Of a stretch of 64,000 nucleotides of DNA, positions 1 to 8,266 are shown one piece after another. Source of the stretch: Streptomyces erythrochromogenes (GTDB lineage: Bacteria > Actinomycetota > Actinomycetes > Streptomycetales > Streptomycetaceae); assembly GCF_036170895.1 (NCBI RefSeq), contig NZ_CP108036.1, positions 6,545,501 to 6,609,500 of the forward strand. Reading direction: 5' to 3'. Positions within the stretch are counted from its first letter, which is position 1; every line of letters starts with the position of its first letter. The position numbers and the translations under genes are program-made. Below the pieces are notes generated by a model. The model was not told the origin of the DNA, did not search any database, and saw only the letters and a list, made by a program, of their open reading frames with translations.

Positions 1-548
1 GGGACCCGCTGCGCCTGGACGGCCTGACCTACCGCACGCTGGGGCCCCACCTGCCCGCCGAGGAGCGGCTGGCCGCGCTGGAGACCGGCGAGCCCGGATA
101 CCTCCCGTACCCGTACGAGCAGCTGGCCGCGGCCTACCGCACCGCGGGCGACGAGGAGGCCGCCCGTACGGTCATGCTCGCCAAGCTGCGCAGGCACCGC
201 CGCACACTGCCCCGGCACACACGCCTGTGGGGGCTGCTCCAGGACGCGACCGTCGGCTACGGCTTCCGGCCGCTGCGCGCGGCGGGCTGGCTGGCGGCGC
301 TGCTGCTCACCGGGGCGATCGCGTTCGCGCTGCAGCCCCCGCGCCCGCTCAAGCAGGGCGAGGCCCCGGACTTCAACGCCGTCTTCTACACCATCGACCT
401 GATGCTGCCGATCATCGGCTTCGGCCAGGAGCAGGCCTTCGCGCCGAGCGGCTGGCACCAGTGGTTGTCGTACCTGCTGATCGTGACCGGCTGGGTCCTC
501 GCCACCACGACGGCGGCGGGCGTCAGCCGGTCACTGAGGCGGCAGTGA
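1..548 (+). CDS. C-terminal part of a membrane protein (5' truncated)
   Basis: Reading from base 3 gives an open frame of about 181 residues running in from the left edge and ending in TGA at 546-548. The first 75 residues are polar and helical (AEERLAALETGE, YEQLAAAYRTAGDEEAA). Two hydrophobic segments follow, one around AAGWLAALLLTGAIAFAL and one around WLSYLLIVTGWVLATTTAAG, and the protein ends in a basic tail. The layout recalls the C-terminus of large Streptomyces proteins annotated as membrane-associated oxidoreductases, but no catalytic part is inside the window, so no function is assigned. Confidence 0.7.
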   Translation, partial: DPLRLDGLTYRTLGPHLPAEERLAALETGEPGYLPYPYEQLAAAYRTAGDEEAARTVMLAKLRRHRRTLPRHTRLWGLLQDATVGYGFRPLRAAGWLAALLLTGAIAFALQPPRPLKQGEAPDFNAVFYTIDLMLPIIGFGQEQAFAPSGWHQWLSYLLIVTGWVLATTTAAGVSRSLRRQ

Positions 549-578
549 GAACCGCCGGGACCGCGGGGAGCCGAGGTA

Positions 579-1250
579 CTACGCGGCCTTCGCCTTGGTC
601 GCGTACATGTCGACGTACTCCTGGCCCGAGAGCCGCATGACCTCGGCCATCACCGAGTCCGTGACGGCCCGCAGCACGTACCGGTCGCGGTCCATGCCCT
701 CGTAGCGGGAGAACTCCATCGGCTCGCCGAAGCGGACGGTGACCCGGCCCGGGCGCGGCATGCCGGCGCCGCCGGGCTGCAGCTTGTCCGTGCCGATCAT
801 CGCGAACGGCACCACGGGGGCGCCGGTCATCAGGGTGAAGCGGGCGATGCCGGTGCGGCCGCGGTAGAGCCGGCCGTCGGGGGAGCGGGTGCCCTCGGGG
901 TAGATGCCGAAGATCTTGCCCTCTTCGAGGATCCGGCGGCCGGTCATCAGGGCCGCGACCCCGCCGTTGGCACCGTCACGGTCGACGGGGATCATGCCGG
1001 CGCCGGTGAAGAACCACGCCATGAGCCGGCCCTTGATGCCCTTGCCGGTCACGTACTCGTCCTTGCCGATGAAGTGGACCGTGCGGTCGCACACCAGCGG
1101 GAGGATCATGGAGTCGATGAAGGTGAGGTGGTTGCCCGCCAGAATCACCGGTCCGGAGCCGGGGATGTTCCGGGCGCCCTCCACGCGGGTGCGGAACATC
1201 GTGCGCATGACCGGTCCGACAGTGGCTTTGATGAGCTTCGTACGGAACAA
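579..1250 (-). CDS. 1-acyl-sn-glycerol-3-phosphate acyltransferase family (PlsC-like)
   Basis: The 223-residue protein carries the PlsC-family acyltransferase block I NHLTFID (H-x4-D near residues 41-46) and block III YPEGTRSPDG (near 118). The family transfers an acyl group from acyl-CoA or acyl-ACP to lysophosphatidate at the membrane in phospholipid synthesis. The TTG start at 1250 is preceded by GGAGGG six bases upstream on the minus strand, which supports it. It is divergent from the glycerophosphodiesterase gene, a lipid-turnover neighbour. The exact acceptor (lysophosphatidate or another lysolipid) cannot be read from the sequence. Confidence 0.88.
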   Translation of the reverse strand: MFRTKLIKATVGPVMRTMFRTRVEGARNIPGSGPVILAGNHLTFIDSMILPLVCDRTVHFIGKDEYVTGKGIKGRLMAWFFTGAGMIPVDRDGANGGVAALMTGRRILEEGKIFGIYPEGTRSPDGRLYRGRTGIARFTLMTGAPVVPFAMIGTDKLQPGGAGMPRPGRVTVRFGEPMEFSRYEGMDRDRYVLRAVTDSVMAEVMRLSGQEYVDMYATKAKAA

Positions 1251-1533
1251 CGTGGGCCCTCCGGCATCGAAAAGCGGCTCGCGCCCCCACCGCTCGGCGG
1301 TAGCGCAGGTGAGGACGATACTCGTGGGTCAGCTCCCAGCGCACATCGGGTTCACGTGTCGGATACGTATTGTTGACGCGCGTTTTCGCCAAGTTCCCCG
1401 GATGTGCCTTCGAGGCACCCCCTGCGGCCACCCCCTTTTGCCTACCATCGGCACGCCGATCGCGGGCCGCGGAATGCCGTGACGCCACAGGTCCCGGGAC
1501 CGCCGGCCCCTTTCACGACGAGGAGTGGCACTC
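1251..1533. other. Divergent intergenic region
   Basis: This 283-base stretch lies between the divergent acyltransferase and glycerophosphodiesterase genes and must hold both promoters. A TTGACG hexamer sits at 1373-1378 on the plus strand, but I see no convincing -10 at the usual distance. No gene, RNA or repeat is evident. Confidence 0.4.
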
Positions 1534-2703
1534 ATGACACAGGGTGGGGCAGCGCGGCGCACGGTCCTGGGGGCGGCGGTCCTGGCGGCGGGGACGGGGA
1601 TCACCGGTCTCGCGGCGGGAACGGCCTCCGCGTCCGCCGAGGGCGGCGGGCAAGGCGGCAAGGGCTACCGGGGTCTTCCGTACCCGACGGTCATCGGCCA
1701 TCGCGGCGCCAGCGGATACCGGCCGGAGCACACGCTCGGCTCCTACCAGCTGGCCCTCGACCTGGGCGCGGACGTCGTCGAGCAGGACCTGGTCCCGACC
1801 CGGGACGGCCACCTGGTGTGCCGCCACGAGAACGAGATCGGCGGGACCACCGACGTCGCCGACCACCCCGAGTTCGCCTCCCGGCGCGCGACCAAGTCCG
1901 TCGACGGGGTCTCGGTCACCGGCTGGTTCACCGAGGACTTCACCCTCGCCGAGCTGAAGACCCTGCGCGCCAAGGAGCGCATCCCCGCCGTCCGCCAGCG
2001 CAACACGCTCTACGACGGCCAGTGGGCCGTGCCCACCTTCGAAGAGGTGCTCCGCTGGGCCGACCGCGAGGGCCGGCGACGCGGCGAGCGCGTCTGGCTG
2101 CACGTCGAGACCAAGCACCCCAGCTACTTCCGCGGCCTCGGCCTCGGCCTGGAGGAGCCCCTCGCCCGGCTGCTGCGCCGCTACGGCCGCGACGGCCGCG
2201 ACGCCGCCGTCTTCCTCCAGTCCTTCGAGCCCACCAGCATCCAGCGGCTCTCCCGGCTGGTCTCCGCGCCCCGCGTCGTCCTGCTCTCCGCCGCGGCCAC
2301 CCGCCCCTGGGACTTCGAGCAGGCGGGGGACCCCCGTACGGTCGCCGACCTGGTCGAGCCCGAGGGCCTCAGGTGGATCGCCGGATTCGCCCAGGGCATC
2401 GGCCCCACCATGGACCTGATCCTCCCGCGCGACGCGGCCGGCCGGCTCGGCACTCCCACCACCCTGGTCAAGGACGCCCACGCCCGCGGACTGCTCCTGC
2501 ACCCCTATACCGCGCGCAACGAGAACAGCTTCCTGCCGGCCGAGTACCGAAGGGGTACGGATCCGGCCGCGTACGGCGACGCCCTCGGCGCCTTCCGCAC
2601 CTACTTCGAACAGGGCATCGACGGCATCTTCACCGACAACCCGGACACCGGACTGCTCGCCGCCGAGGCCTTCCGCCCGGGCCGGCGCCCCGTCAACGGC
2701 TGA
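1534..2703 (+). CDS. Tat-exported glycerophosphodiester phosphodiesterase
   Basis: The protein has 389 residues from ATG 1534. CGAGGAG at 1519-1525 lies eight bases upstream, so this start is preferred over the in-frame GTG at 1525. The N-terminus has a twin-arginine motif (RRTVLG) followed by an Ala/Gly-rich hydrophobic stretch and an ASASA cleavage-like site, so Tat export is likely. The GDPD core is clear: HRGASGYRPEHT (about residue 52) and VEQDLVPTRDGHLVCRHE carry the metal and catalytic residues. The enzyme hydrolyses glycerophosphodiesters to glycerol-3-phosphate and an alcohol. Export and length suggest scavenging of phosphate, glycerol or teichoic-acid-type polymers outside the cell. 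Confidence 0.93.
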   Translation: MTQGGAARRTVLGAAVLAAGTGITGLAAGTASASAEGGGQGGKGYRGLPYPTVIGHRGASGYRPEHTLGSYQLALDLGADVVEQDLVPTRDGHLVCRHENEIGGTTDVADHPEFASRRATKSVDGVSVTGWFTEDFTLAELKTLRAKERIPAVRQRNTLYDGQWAVPTFEEVLRWADREGRRRGERVWLHVETKHPSYFRGLGLGLEEPLARLLRRYGRDGRDAAVFLQSFEPTSIQRLSRLVSAPRVVLLSAAATRPWDFEQAGDPRTVADLVEPEGLRWIAGFAQGIGPTMDLILPRDAAGRLGTPTTLVKDAHARGLLLHPYTARNENSFLPAEYRRGTDPAAYGDALGAFRTYFEQGIDGIFTDNPDTGLLAAEAFRPGRRPVNG

Positions 2704-2776
2704 GCCCCGCTTCCCGAACGAGTGGGCCGCGCCCGGCGGGGAAACCGCCGGGCGCGCCCTGCTCGTCCCGCTCGGC

Positions 2777-3364
2777 ATGGACCTGCTGAAGGACCCCGAC
2801 CTCGTGACCGAACTGGGCCCGCTGCTCTCCGCGGAGGCGGCGGCGGAGGCCCCGGGCGCCGGAGTGGACGCGGCCGACCTCGAACAAGCCGTCTGGGTCA
2901 GGCTGCTGGAGAGCGGCCGGCGCGCGCCCGATCCCGCCGACCCGGCCGAGCCGGCCCGCTGGCTGCGCCGGGCGGTACGGGCGGAGGCCCGCCTGGCCAG
3001 GCGCCGGGCGAGGCGCGAGATCCCGTACGACCACCGTCGCCACTCCGCGGACGGCCGGCGCCACCATCCCGCGGACGGCGGCCCGCAGCCCGGTGCGGCC
3101 GCCGGGCCCGTACCCGAAGACGCCCTGCTGCACGGGGAGGAGAACCGCGCACTCCGATCGGCCGTCGCCCGGTTGCCCGGACGCTGTCCCGAGCTGATGA
3201 AGGCACTTCTTTCGCCCAGAGACCTCACATACCGTGAAATCGCAGGAGAGTTGGGTATCTCACAAGGAAGTTTAGGGCCCGTGCGTTCCCGTTGCCTGGG
3301 ATGTCTGCGCAGAATGCTGGCGGCAGAGGTTGCGGCTCCTGGCCTTCGGGGAATGGAGCGGTAG
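2777..3364 (+). CDS. Sigma-70-family (ECF-like) factor containing a TTA codon
   Basis: The 195-residue protein has a region 2-like segment (DAADLEQAVWVRLLES, about residues 32-47), an Arg-rich middle, and a clear region 4 helix-turn-helix (LTYREIAGELGISQGSLGP, about 151-169). It probably recruits RNA polymerase to particular promoters, but no target can be inferred. A TTA leucine codon lies at 3272-3274 (residue 166) inside the HTH, so translation should need the bldA tRNA. Codons near the 3' end are less GC-biased than in neighbouring genes. There is no anti-sigma gene beside it; the next gene is a GNAT enzyme. Confidence 0.82.
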   Translation: MDLLKDPDLVTELGPLLSAEAAAEAPGAGVDAADLEQAVWVRLLESGRRAPDPADPAEPARWLRRAVRAEARLARRRARREIPYDHRRHSADGRRHHPADGGPQPGAAAGPVPEDALLHGEENRALRSAVARLPGRCPELMKALLSPRDLTYREIAGELGISQGSLGPVRSRCLGCLRRMLAAEVAAPGLRGMER

Positions 3365-3401
3365 ACCAAAGGGCTACCAGGTGAGCTGGAGGCATGCGCA
3401 C

Positions 3402-3908
3402 ATGGGCATGAGCGTGACCATTTCGGCGGCGGTCGCCGAGGACGCCGAGCAGATCTTCAAACTGCAGTACCTGGCCTTCCAGCGCGAGGCGGAGCTGTAC
3501 GGCAACTACCTCATCCAGCCGCTCACCCAGTCCCTGGACTCCCTGAAGGGGGAGCTCGCGACGGACACCGTCCTCGTGGCCCGGCTCGGCGACGAGATCG
3601 TCGGCACCGTGCGCGGCAGCGTGGACGAGGAGGGCACCGCCAAGATCGCCAAGCTCTGCGTCCACCCGCGCCTGCAGGGACACGGACTCGGAGCGCGCCT
3701 GCTGCGCGCCGTGGAGGATGCCCTCGCGAGCCCCGGCACCGCCACCCGCTTCCGCCTGCACACCGGCCACAAGAGCGAGTCCAACCTGCGCCTCTACCGC
3801 AAGGCCGGCTACGTCAAGGTCGGCGGGCGCACGGCGTCCGACGGCGTGCAGCTGGTGATCCTGGAGAAGGAAGCCAAGGACCCGACCGACTTCGCGGTCA
3901 GCGCCTGA
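3402..3908 (+). CDS. GNAT-family N-acetyltransferase
   Basis: The protein has 168 residues from ATG 3402. GCTGGAGG at 3385-3392 supports this start; an earlier in-frame start at 3330 would overlap the sigma gene. The acetyl-CoA-binding motif A is clear (LCVHPRLQGHGLGARLL, about residues 86-102) and is followed by NLRLYRKAGY. Such enzymes acetylate an amino group of a small molecule, antibiotic or protein. Nothing in the context points to the substrate. Confidence 0.88.
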   Translation: MGMSVTISAAVAEDAEQIFKLQYLAFQREAELYGNYLIQPLTQSLDSLKGELATDTVLVARLGDEIVGTVRGSVDEEGTAKIAKLCVHPRLQGHGLGARLLRAVEDALASPGTATRFRLHTGHKSESNLRLYRKAGYVKVGGRTASDGVQLVILEKEAKDPTDFAVSA

Positions 3909-3917
3909 GCCCGCCTG

Positions 3918-3941
3918 GGTCCTGTCCTTGACGACAGGACC
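3918..3941. terminator. Bidirectional hairpin between convergent genes
   Basis: GGTCCTGTC at 3918-3926 pairs perfectly with GACAGGACC at 3933-3941 around a six-base loop. It lies between the convergent ends of the GNAT gene and the small membrane protein gene, and touches the stop codon of the latter. There is no T tract, which is common for Streptomyces terminators. Confidence 0.6.
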
Positions 3942-4360
3942 TAGCGCTTGCGCAGCCAGAGCATCCCGGTGATCGGCAGGATCACCGGGATGAACAGGTA
4001 GCCCAGCCCGAACTGCGACCAGACGGTCGTGTCGGGGAAGGACTCCGGGCGCAGCACGGTCCACGTGCCCACGGCCAGTACGCCCGCCAGTTCCGCGGCG
4101 CAGCAGACCAGAGCCGCCTTGCGCGCCGTCTCGCCGCCGCGCACGAGCGAGTACGTGATGAACGCGTAGGCCAGCGCCGCCACCGCGGACAGCGCGTAGG
4201 CCAGCGGCGCCCGGTCGAACTCGGTGGAGATCTGGAAGGCCGACCGCGAGACCGCGCCCACCACCATCACCCCGTACAGCCACACCAGCAGCAGCCCGGG
4301 CCCGGAGACCAGCCGCTTGCGCCCGGTGGGAGCGGCGGTCGTCGTGTCAGCGTCAGGCAC
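3941..4360 (-). CDS. Small integral membrane protein
   Basis: This 139-residue protein has a polar N-terminus (PDADTTTAAPTGRKR) and four likely membrane helices, around GLLLVWLYGVMVVGAV, LAYALSAVAALAYAFITY, ALVCCAAELAGVLAVG and LGYLFIPVILPITGMLW. It starts with GTG at 4360 and overlaps the upstream membrane protein gene by eight bases (4353-4360), so the two are probably translationally coupled and may work together. I recognise no family with a known function. Confidence 0.82.
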   Translation of the reverse strand: MPDADTTTAAPTGRKRLVSGPGLLLVWLYGVMVVGAVSRSAFQISTEFDRAPLAYALSAVAALAYAFITYSLVRGGETARKAALVCCAAELAGVLAVGTWTVLRPESFPDTTVWSQFGLGYLFIPVILPITGMLWLRKR

Positions 4361-4721
4361 CGGTGGTTCCCCAGATGTCGTAGAGCCGTACTTCGAGGAC
4401 GGCGAGGACGACCGCGCCCGCGGCCACCGTCACCGAACCCCACTTGGTCCGCTCGGTCAGCGAGAGCAGCCCGGCGGCCGGTACCGCGGCGAAGGCGCCG
4501 AGCAGGTACGCCACGAAGATCACCGAGCCCTCGTCGGGCTTCTCGCCCCTGGCCAGCTGGACCAGGCCGATCACCAGCTGGGCCAGGACCAGCACGGTCA
4601 CGACGGCCATGCCGATGAAGTGCCAGTCCTTGGTCGGCTGGTCCCGCAGCGCGGCGAAACCGCACCAGGCGGCGAGGGCGAGTGCGGCCACGCCGATGGC
4701 GACCGTCAGGGCGTCGAGCAT
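4353..4721 (-). CDS. Small integral membrane protein, first gene of a pair
   Basis: This 122-residue protein has about four hydrophobic segments (ALTVAIGVAALALAAWCGF, FIGMAVVTVLVLAQLVIGL, VIFVAYLLGAFAAVPAAG, VTVAAGAVVLAVLEVRL). The ATG start is at 4721 on the minus strand. It is the first gene of a two-gene unit with the overlapping membrane protein downstream. The lack of charged catalytic motifs suggests a structural or partner role. Function is unknown. Confidence 0.82.
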   Translation of the reverse strand: MLDALTVAIGVAALALAAWCGFAALRDQPTKDWHFIGMAVVTVLVLAQLVIGLVQLARGEKPDEGSVIFVAYLLGAFAAVPAAGLLSLTERTKWGSVTVAAGAVVLAVLEVRLYDIWGTTGA

Positions 4722-5025
4722 GCAGCGAGGGTATTACGGCCCGAAAGACCCGATGCGCGCGCCCCTTCCCGTACGGCGGCCCGGGCGCTGCCGCCGGCAC
4801 CCTGGATCCGGCCGTGGTCTTGACCACAGAGGGGCCCGCCGCCGGCCCCCGCGACGAGGTCCGGCGGCGGGACGGGAGGGCTGCGTCGGTGCAGGTCAGG
4901 GGCGATGGCGGCCGGGTGGGACGGGCGGACGGGACTGACCGGTGTTGTCCGGTATGCGGTCGAATTGCGTCCGCTATCCGGACAGCTTTGATCGGTGAGG
5001 GGATACGTCTGCTTTACTGGGGCCC
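4722..5025. other. Intergenic region upstream of the met leader
   Basis: This stretch separates the divergent small membrane protein operon from the methionine transporter leader. It is GC-rich with imperfect inverted sequences around 4830-4880. The only signal I can support is the promoter-like element at its right end (4988-5018). No riboswitch core was recognised. Confidence 0.4.
4988..5018 (+). promoter_or_regulatory. Putative promoter for a leaderless Cys leader transcript
   Basis: TTGATC at 4988-4993 and TTTACT at 5013-5018 are separated by 19 bases. Transcription would start about seven bases later, at or next to the A of ATG 5026, giving a leaderless leader-peptide mRNA. The spacer is longer than the usual 16-18, so this is a moderate call. 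Confidence 0.4.
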
Positions 5026-5112
5026 ATGACCACGACGAGCAGCCGCACCCTTGCGACCGAGGCGACGATGACGCCCGGTGCTCGCTGTATGTGTCGAATG
5101 TGCGCCTTCTGA
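5026..5112 (+). CDS. 28-residue Cys-rich leader peptide upstream of metNIQ
   Basis: ATG 5026 opens a 28-codon frame ending in TGA at 5110-5112. The peptide ends RCMCRMCAF, with three cysteines and two methionines in its last eight residues, clustered just before the stop. No Shine-Dalgarno lies in front; instead a promoter-like element is placed for leaderless transcription. Similar short cysteine-rich upstream ORFs regulate sulfur genes in actinobacteria by ribosome stalling when Cys-tRNA is scarce. Here it precedes the methionine importer by about 205 bases. The peptide and its attenuation role are inferences. Confidence 0.55.
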   Translation: MTTTSSRTLATEATMTPGARCMCRMCAF

Positions 5113-5128
5113 GGGCCCCTTCCTGAGC

Positions 5129-5146
5129 CTCGCGCCCCGAAGCGAG
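5129..5146 (+). promoter_or_regulatory. Hairpin in the metNIQ leader, possible attenuator element
   Basis: CTCGC at 5129-5133 can pair with GCGAG at 5142-5146, 17 bases after the leader peptide stop. It could take part in alternative folding coupled to ribosome position on the Cys codons. I could not fold the 200-base leader, so this is only a candidate. Confidence 0.25.
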
Positions 5147-5317
5147 ACCAGCCGCGCCAGTACGTCACCGCCTGATGGACAGCACGGCCCACTCATGCCC
5201 CGCGCACGCGTCGAAGCCATCGATTTCTGACGGTTCGTCCCGTATCGCGTCCCCAGATGTTTGCCCCGTGCCCGGCGCACCCCGCTGCGCCGCGCACTCG
5301 ACAGCGACGGAATTCCT

Positions 5318-6364
5318 GTGATCACCACATCGGGCCTCACGAAGGTCTACCAGTCCCGTGGCCGCGAGGTCACCGCCCTGGACGGCGTCGACCTCCACGT
5401 CCGCGAGGGCGAGGTATACGGAGTCATCGGCCAGAGCGGCGCGGGCAAGTCCTCCCTGATCCGCTGCGTGAACCTGCTGGAGCGCCCCACCACCGGCACC
5501 GTGCACGTCGACGGTGTCGACCTCACCGCTCTCGCCGGCCGCGGCCGCCGCGCCGGCAAGGAACTCCGCGAGGCCCGCAGCCGCATCGGCATGGTCTTCC
5601 AGCACTTCAACCTGCTGTCCTCGCGCACCGTCCAGGCCAACGTCGAGCTGCCCCTGGAGATCCTCGGCGTCTCCGGCCGCGAGCGCACCCGCAAGGCCCT
5701 CGAACTCCTCGACCTGGTCGGCCTCGGCGACAAGGCCAAGGCCTACCCCACCCAGCTCTCAGGCGGGCAGAAGCAGCGCGTCGGCATCGCACGCGCCCTG
5801 GCCGGCGACCCCAAGGTGCTGCTCTCCGACGAGGCCACCAGCGCCCTCGACCCCGAGACCACCCGCTCCATCCTGGGCCTGCTGCGCGACCTCAACGAGC
5901 AGCTCGGCCTCACCGTCCTGCTCATCACGCACGAGATGGACGTCGTCAAGACCGTCTGCGACTCGGCCGCCCTGATGAAGAAGGGCCGCATCGTCGAGTC
6001 CGGCACCGTCGCCGAACTGCTCGCCACCCCCGGCTCCGAGCTCGCCGGCGAGCTGTTCCCGGTCACCGGCGCCGCCTCCGGCCCCGACCGCACGGTCGTC
6101 GACGTCACCTTCCACGGCGAGGCCGCCGCCCAGCCGGTCATCTCGCAGCTCTCGCGCACGTACAACATCGACATCTCGATCCTCGGCGCCGCGATGGACA
6201 CCGTCGCCGGCCGGCTGATCGGCCGCATGCGCATCGAACTGCCCGGCCGCTACGAGGACAACGTCGTACCCGTCGGCTTCCTGCGCGAACAGGGCCTCCA
6301 GGTCGACGTCGTCGACGAGATCGACAACGAACTGGCCGAACTGGTCAAGGATGGTGCCAAGTGA
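5318..6364 (+). CDS. metN: Methionine ABC transporter ATP-binding protein
   Basis: The protein has 348 residues from GTG 5318, preceded by ACGGA; a longer TTG start at 5261 is less likely. The ABC ATPase domain shows Walker A GQSGAGKSS (about residue 38), signature LSGGQKQRVGIARAL (about 147) and Walker B VLLSDEATSALD (about 167). The C-terminal 80 residues (from about 265, VVDVTFHGEAAAQPVISQL) form the NIL domain typical of MetN, which binds methionine and inhibits transport. It powers uptake of methionine with MetI and MetQ. Its last codons overlap the metI start (GTGA at 6361-6364). Confidence 0.95.
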   Translation: MITTSGLTKVYQSRGREVTALDGVDLHVREGEVYGVIGQSGAGKSSLIRCVNLLERPTTGTVHVDGVDLTALAGRGRRAGKELREARSRIGMVFQHFNLLSSRTVQANVELPLEILGVSGRERTRKALELLDLVGLGDKAKAYPTQLSGGQKQRVGIARALAGDPKVLLSDEATSALDPETTRSILGLLRDLNEQLGLTVLLITHEMDVVKTVCDSAALMKKGRIVESGTVAELLATPGSELAGELFPVTGAASGPDRTVVDVTFHGEAAAQPVISQLSRTYNIDISILGAAMDTVAGRLIGRMRIELPGRYEDNVVPVGFLREQGLQVDVVDEIDNELAELVKDGAK

Positions 6365-7029
6365 CCTGGTCCGAGATGCAGCCCCTGCTCACCCAGGGCA
6401 CCTACGACACCCTCTACATGGTGCTGTGGTCCACCCTGGTGACCGTGCTCGGCGGACTGCCCATCGGCATCCTGCTGGTCCTCACCGACAAGGGCGGCCT
6501 GCTGCAGAACCAGCCGCTCAACAAGGTCCTCGGCGTGATCGTGAACATAGGCCGCTCGCTGCCGTTCATCATCCTGCTGATCTTCCTGATCCCGGTCACC
6601 ACGGCGGTCGTCGGCACCTTCATCGGCCCCACCGCCATGATCGTGCCGCTCGCCATCGGCGCCATCCCCTTCTTCGCCCGGCTCGTCGAGACCGCCGTCC
6701 GCGAGGTGGACCACGGTCTCATCGAGGCCGTCGAGTCCATGGGCGGCGGCATCCCGACCCTGGTCGGCAAGGTGCTCCTGCCGCAGGCCCTGCCCTCCCT
6801 GGTCGCCGGCGTCACCACCACCGTCATCACCCTCGTCGGCTACTCCGCCATGGCGGGCGCCGTCGGCGGCGAAGGACTCGGCTCCAAGGCGATCACGTAC
6901 GGCTTCCAGCGCTTCGAGACCGGCTTCATGGTCGCCACCGTCGTGGTCCTCATCGTCCTCGTCACCGTGGTCCAGCTGATCGGCGACGGCGCCGTACGCC
7001 TGCTGGCCCGCCGCGGCCGCACCGCCTGA
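6361..7029 (+). CDS. metI: Methionine ABC transporter permease
   Basis: This 222-residue membrane protein starts at GTG 6361, inside the metN stop. It has about five membrane helices and the permease EAA-type loop (HGLIEAVESMGGGIPTLVGKVLLPQALP, about 119-146) that docks on the ATPase. MetI forms the channel of the importer; the tight coupling with metN fits equal production. Length and pattern match the MetI family. Confidence 0.94.
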   Translation: MTWSEMQPLLTQGTYDTLYMVLWSTLVTVLGGLPIGILLVLTDKGGLLQNQPLNKVLGVIVNIGRSLPFIILLIFLIPVTTAVVGTFIGPTAMIVPLAIGAIPFFARLVETAVREVDHGLIEAVESMGGGIPTLVGKVLLPQALPSLVAGVTTTVITLVGYSAMAGAVGGEGLGSKAITYGFQRFETGFMVATVVVLIVLVTVVQLIGDGAVRLLARRGRTA

Positions 7030-7145
7030 CCGCCACCACGGGCCGCCGCCCCCACTGATTTCCCCCAAAGAGCCCGCACTTGTCGTGCTTGGGCCGCCAC
7101 CACCAGCAAGTCCTCGGTACTTGTTCAGCAAGAAAGGCACTCTTC

Positions 7146-8009
7146 GTGCGTAAGAACATCAAGCTCACCGCCCTCGCCGCCACCGCCACCGCGCTGACCC
7201 TCGGCCTCACCGCCTGCGGCAGCTCCTCGGACCCGTCCTCCGCCAAGGCAGACGGCGGCAAGGCCGACGAGAGCAAGCCGCTCGTCATAGCGGCCTCCCC
7301 GAGCCCCCACGCCGACATCCTGAACTTCGTGAAGGACAAGCTCGCGGCCAAGGAAGGCCTCAAGCTGGAGGTCAAGGAGTTCACGGACTACGTCCTGCCC
7401 AACACCGCCACCGAGCAGGGCCAGGTCGACGGCAACTACTTCCAGCACAAGCCGTACCTCGACGACTTCAACAAGAAGAACAACACCCACGTCGTCCCGG
7501 TCGTGAACGTGCACCTGGAGCCCCTCGGCCTCTACTCCAAGAAGGTCAAGGCGCTCTCCGACATCAAGCCCGGCCAGACCGTCGCCGTCCCCAACGACAC
7601 CACCAACGAGGGCCGCGCGCTCCAGCTGCTGGCCGCGAACAACCTGATCACCCTGAAGGAGGGTGTCGGCACCAGCGCCAAGCTGTCCGACATCACCGAC
7701 AAGAAGGGCCTGGAGTTCAAGGAGCTGGAGGCCGCCACGGTCCCGCGCGCCCTGGGCGACGTGGACGCCGCGGTCATCAACGGCAACTACGCCCTCGAGG
7801 CCAACCTGGCGCCCGCCAAGGACGCGCTCGTCCTGGAGAAGGCCGAGGGCAACCCCTACGCCAACTTCCTCGCGGTCAAGGACGGCAACCAGAACGACCC
7901 GCGGATCCAGAAGCTCGCCAAGCTCCTGAACTCCGACGACGTCAAGAAGTTCATCGAGGAGAAGTACCAGGGCTCGGTCGTCCCGGCCTTCGGCACCCCC
8001 GCCTCCTGA
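7146..8009 (+). CDS. metQ: Methionine-binding lipoprotein (MetQ/NlpA family)
   Basis: The 287-residue protein starts at GTG 7146 with AAGAAAGG upstream. The signal peptide ends in lipobox LTAC with Cys at residue 24, so it should be a lipoprotein on the outer face of the membrane. The mature part is a type 2 periplasmic-binding fold: VIAASPSPHADILNF, TDYVLPNTATEQGQVDGNYFQHKPYLDDF and PNDTTNEGRALQLL are typical NlpA/MetQ segments. It delivers methionine to MetNI. It follows metI after 116 bases and belongs to the same unit. Confidence 0.94.
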   Translation: MRKNIKLTALAATATALTLGLTACGSSSDPSSAKADGGKADESKPLVIAASPSPHADILNFVKDKLAAKEGLKLEVKEFTDYVLPNTATEQGQVDGNYFQHKPYLDDFNKKNNTHVVPVVNVHLEPLGLYSKKVKALSDIKPGQTVAVPNDTTNEGRALQLLAANNLITLKEGVGTSAKLSDITDKKGLEFKELEAATVPRALGDVDAAVINGNYALEANLAPAKDALVLEKAEGNPYANFLAVKDGNQNDPRIQKLAKLLNSDDVKKFIEEKYQGSVVPAFGTPAS

Positions 8010-8050
8010 CCCCGCCGCCCGACCCCGTCGGGCCCCGGACGGTCATGCAT

Positions 8051-8088
8051 CTCGGCCCCGCACGCCCCTGTCGGCGCGCGGGGCCGAG
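8051..8088 (+). terminator. Terminator after metNIQ
   Basis: CTCGGCCCCGC at 8051-8061 pairs with GCGGGGCCGAG at 8078-8088, 42 bases after the metQ stop. There is no T tract. It is the likely end of the metNIQ transcript. Confidence 0.6.
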
Positions 8089-8266
8089 TCCTGCCCGCCC
8101 CCGGAGCCCGGTCCTGCCCGCTCCCGGGCAACCCGGCCCTGCACATCCCCCGTTCGATGCTGCATGCTGTGGCCTACGACCCGTGGATCAGGTCCCGCAC
8201 CAACGGCCCCGCACCACAGTCGCATCGCACCACGGTCGCACCACGTTCTCAGGCATGGAGCTGCGC

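Noticed and set aside
5147..5317. SAM or other riboswitch before metN
   Set aside because: I looked for conserved SAM-I/SAM-IV core patterns by eye and could not identify any; a covariance search would be decisive.
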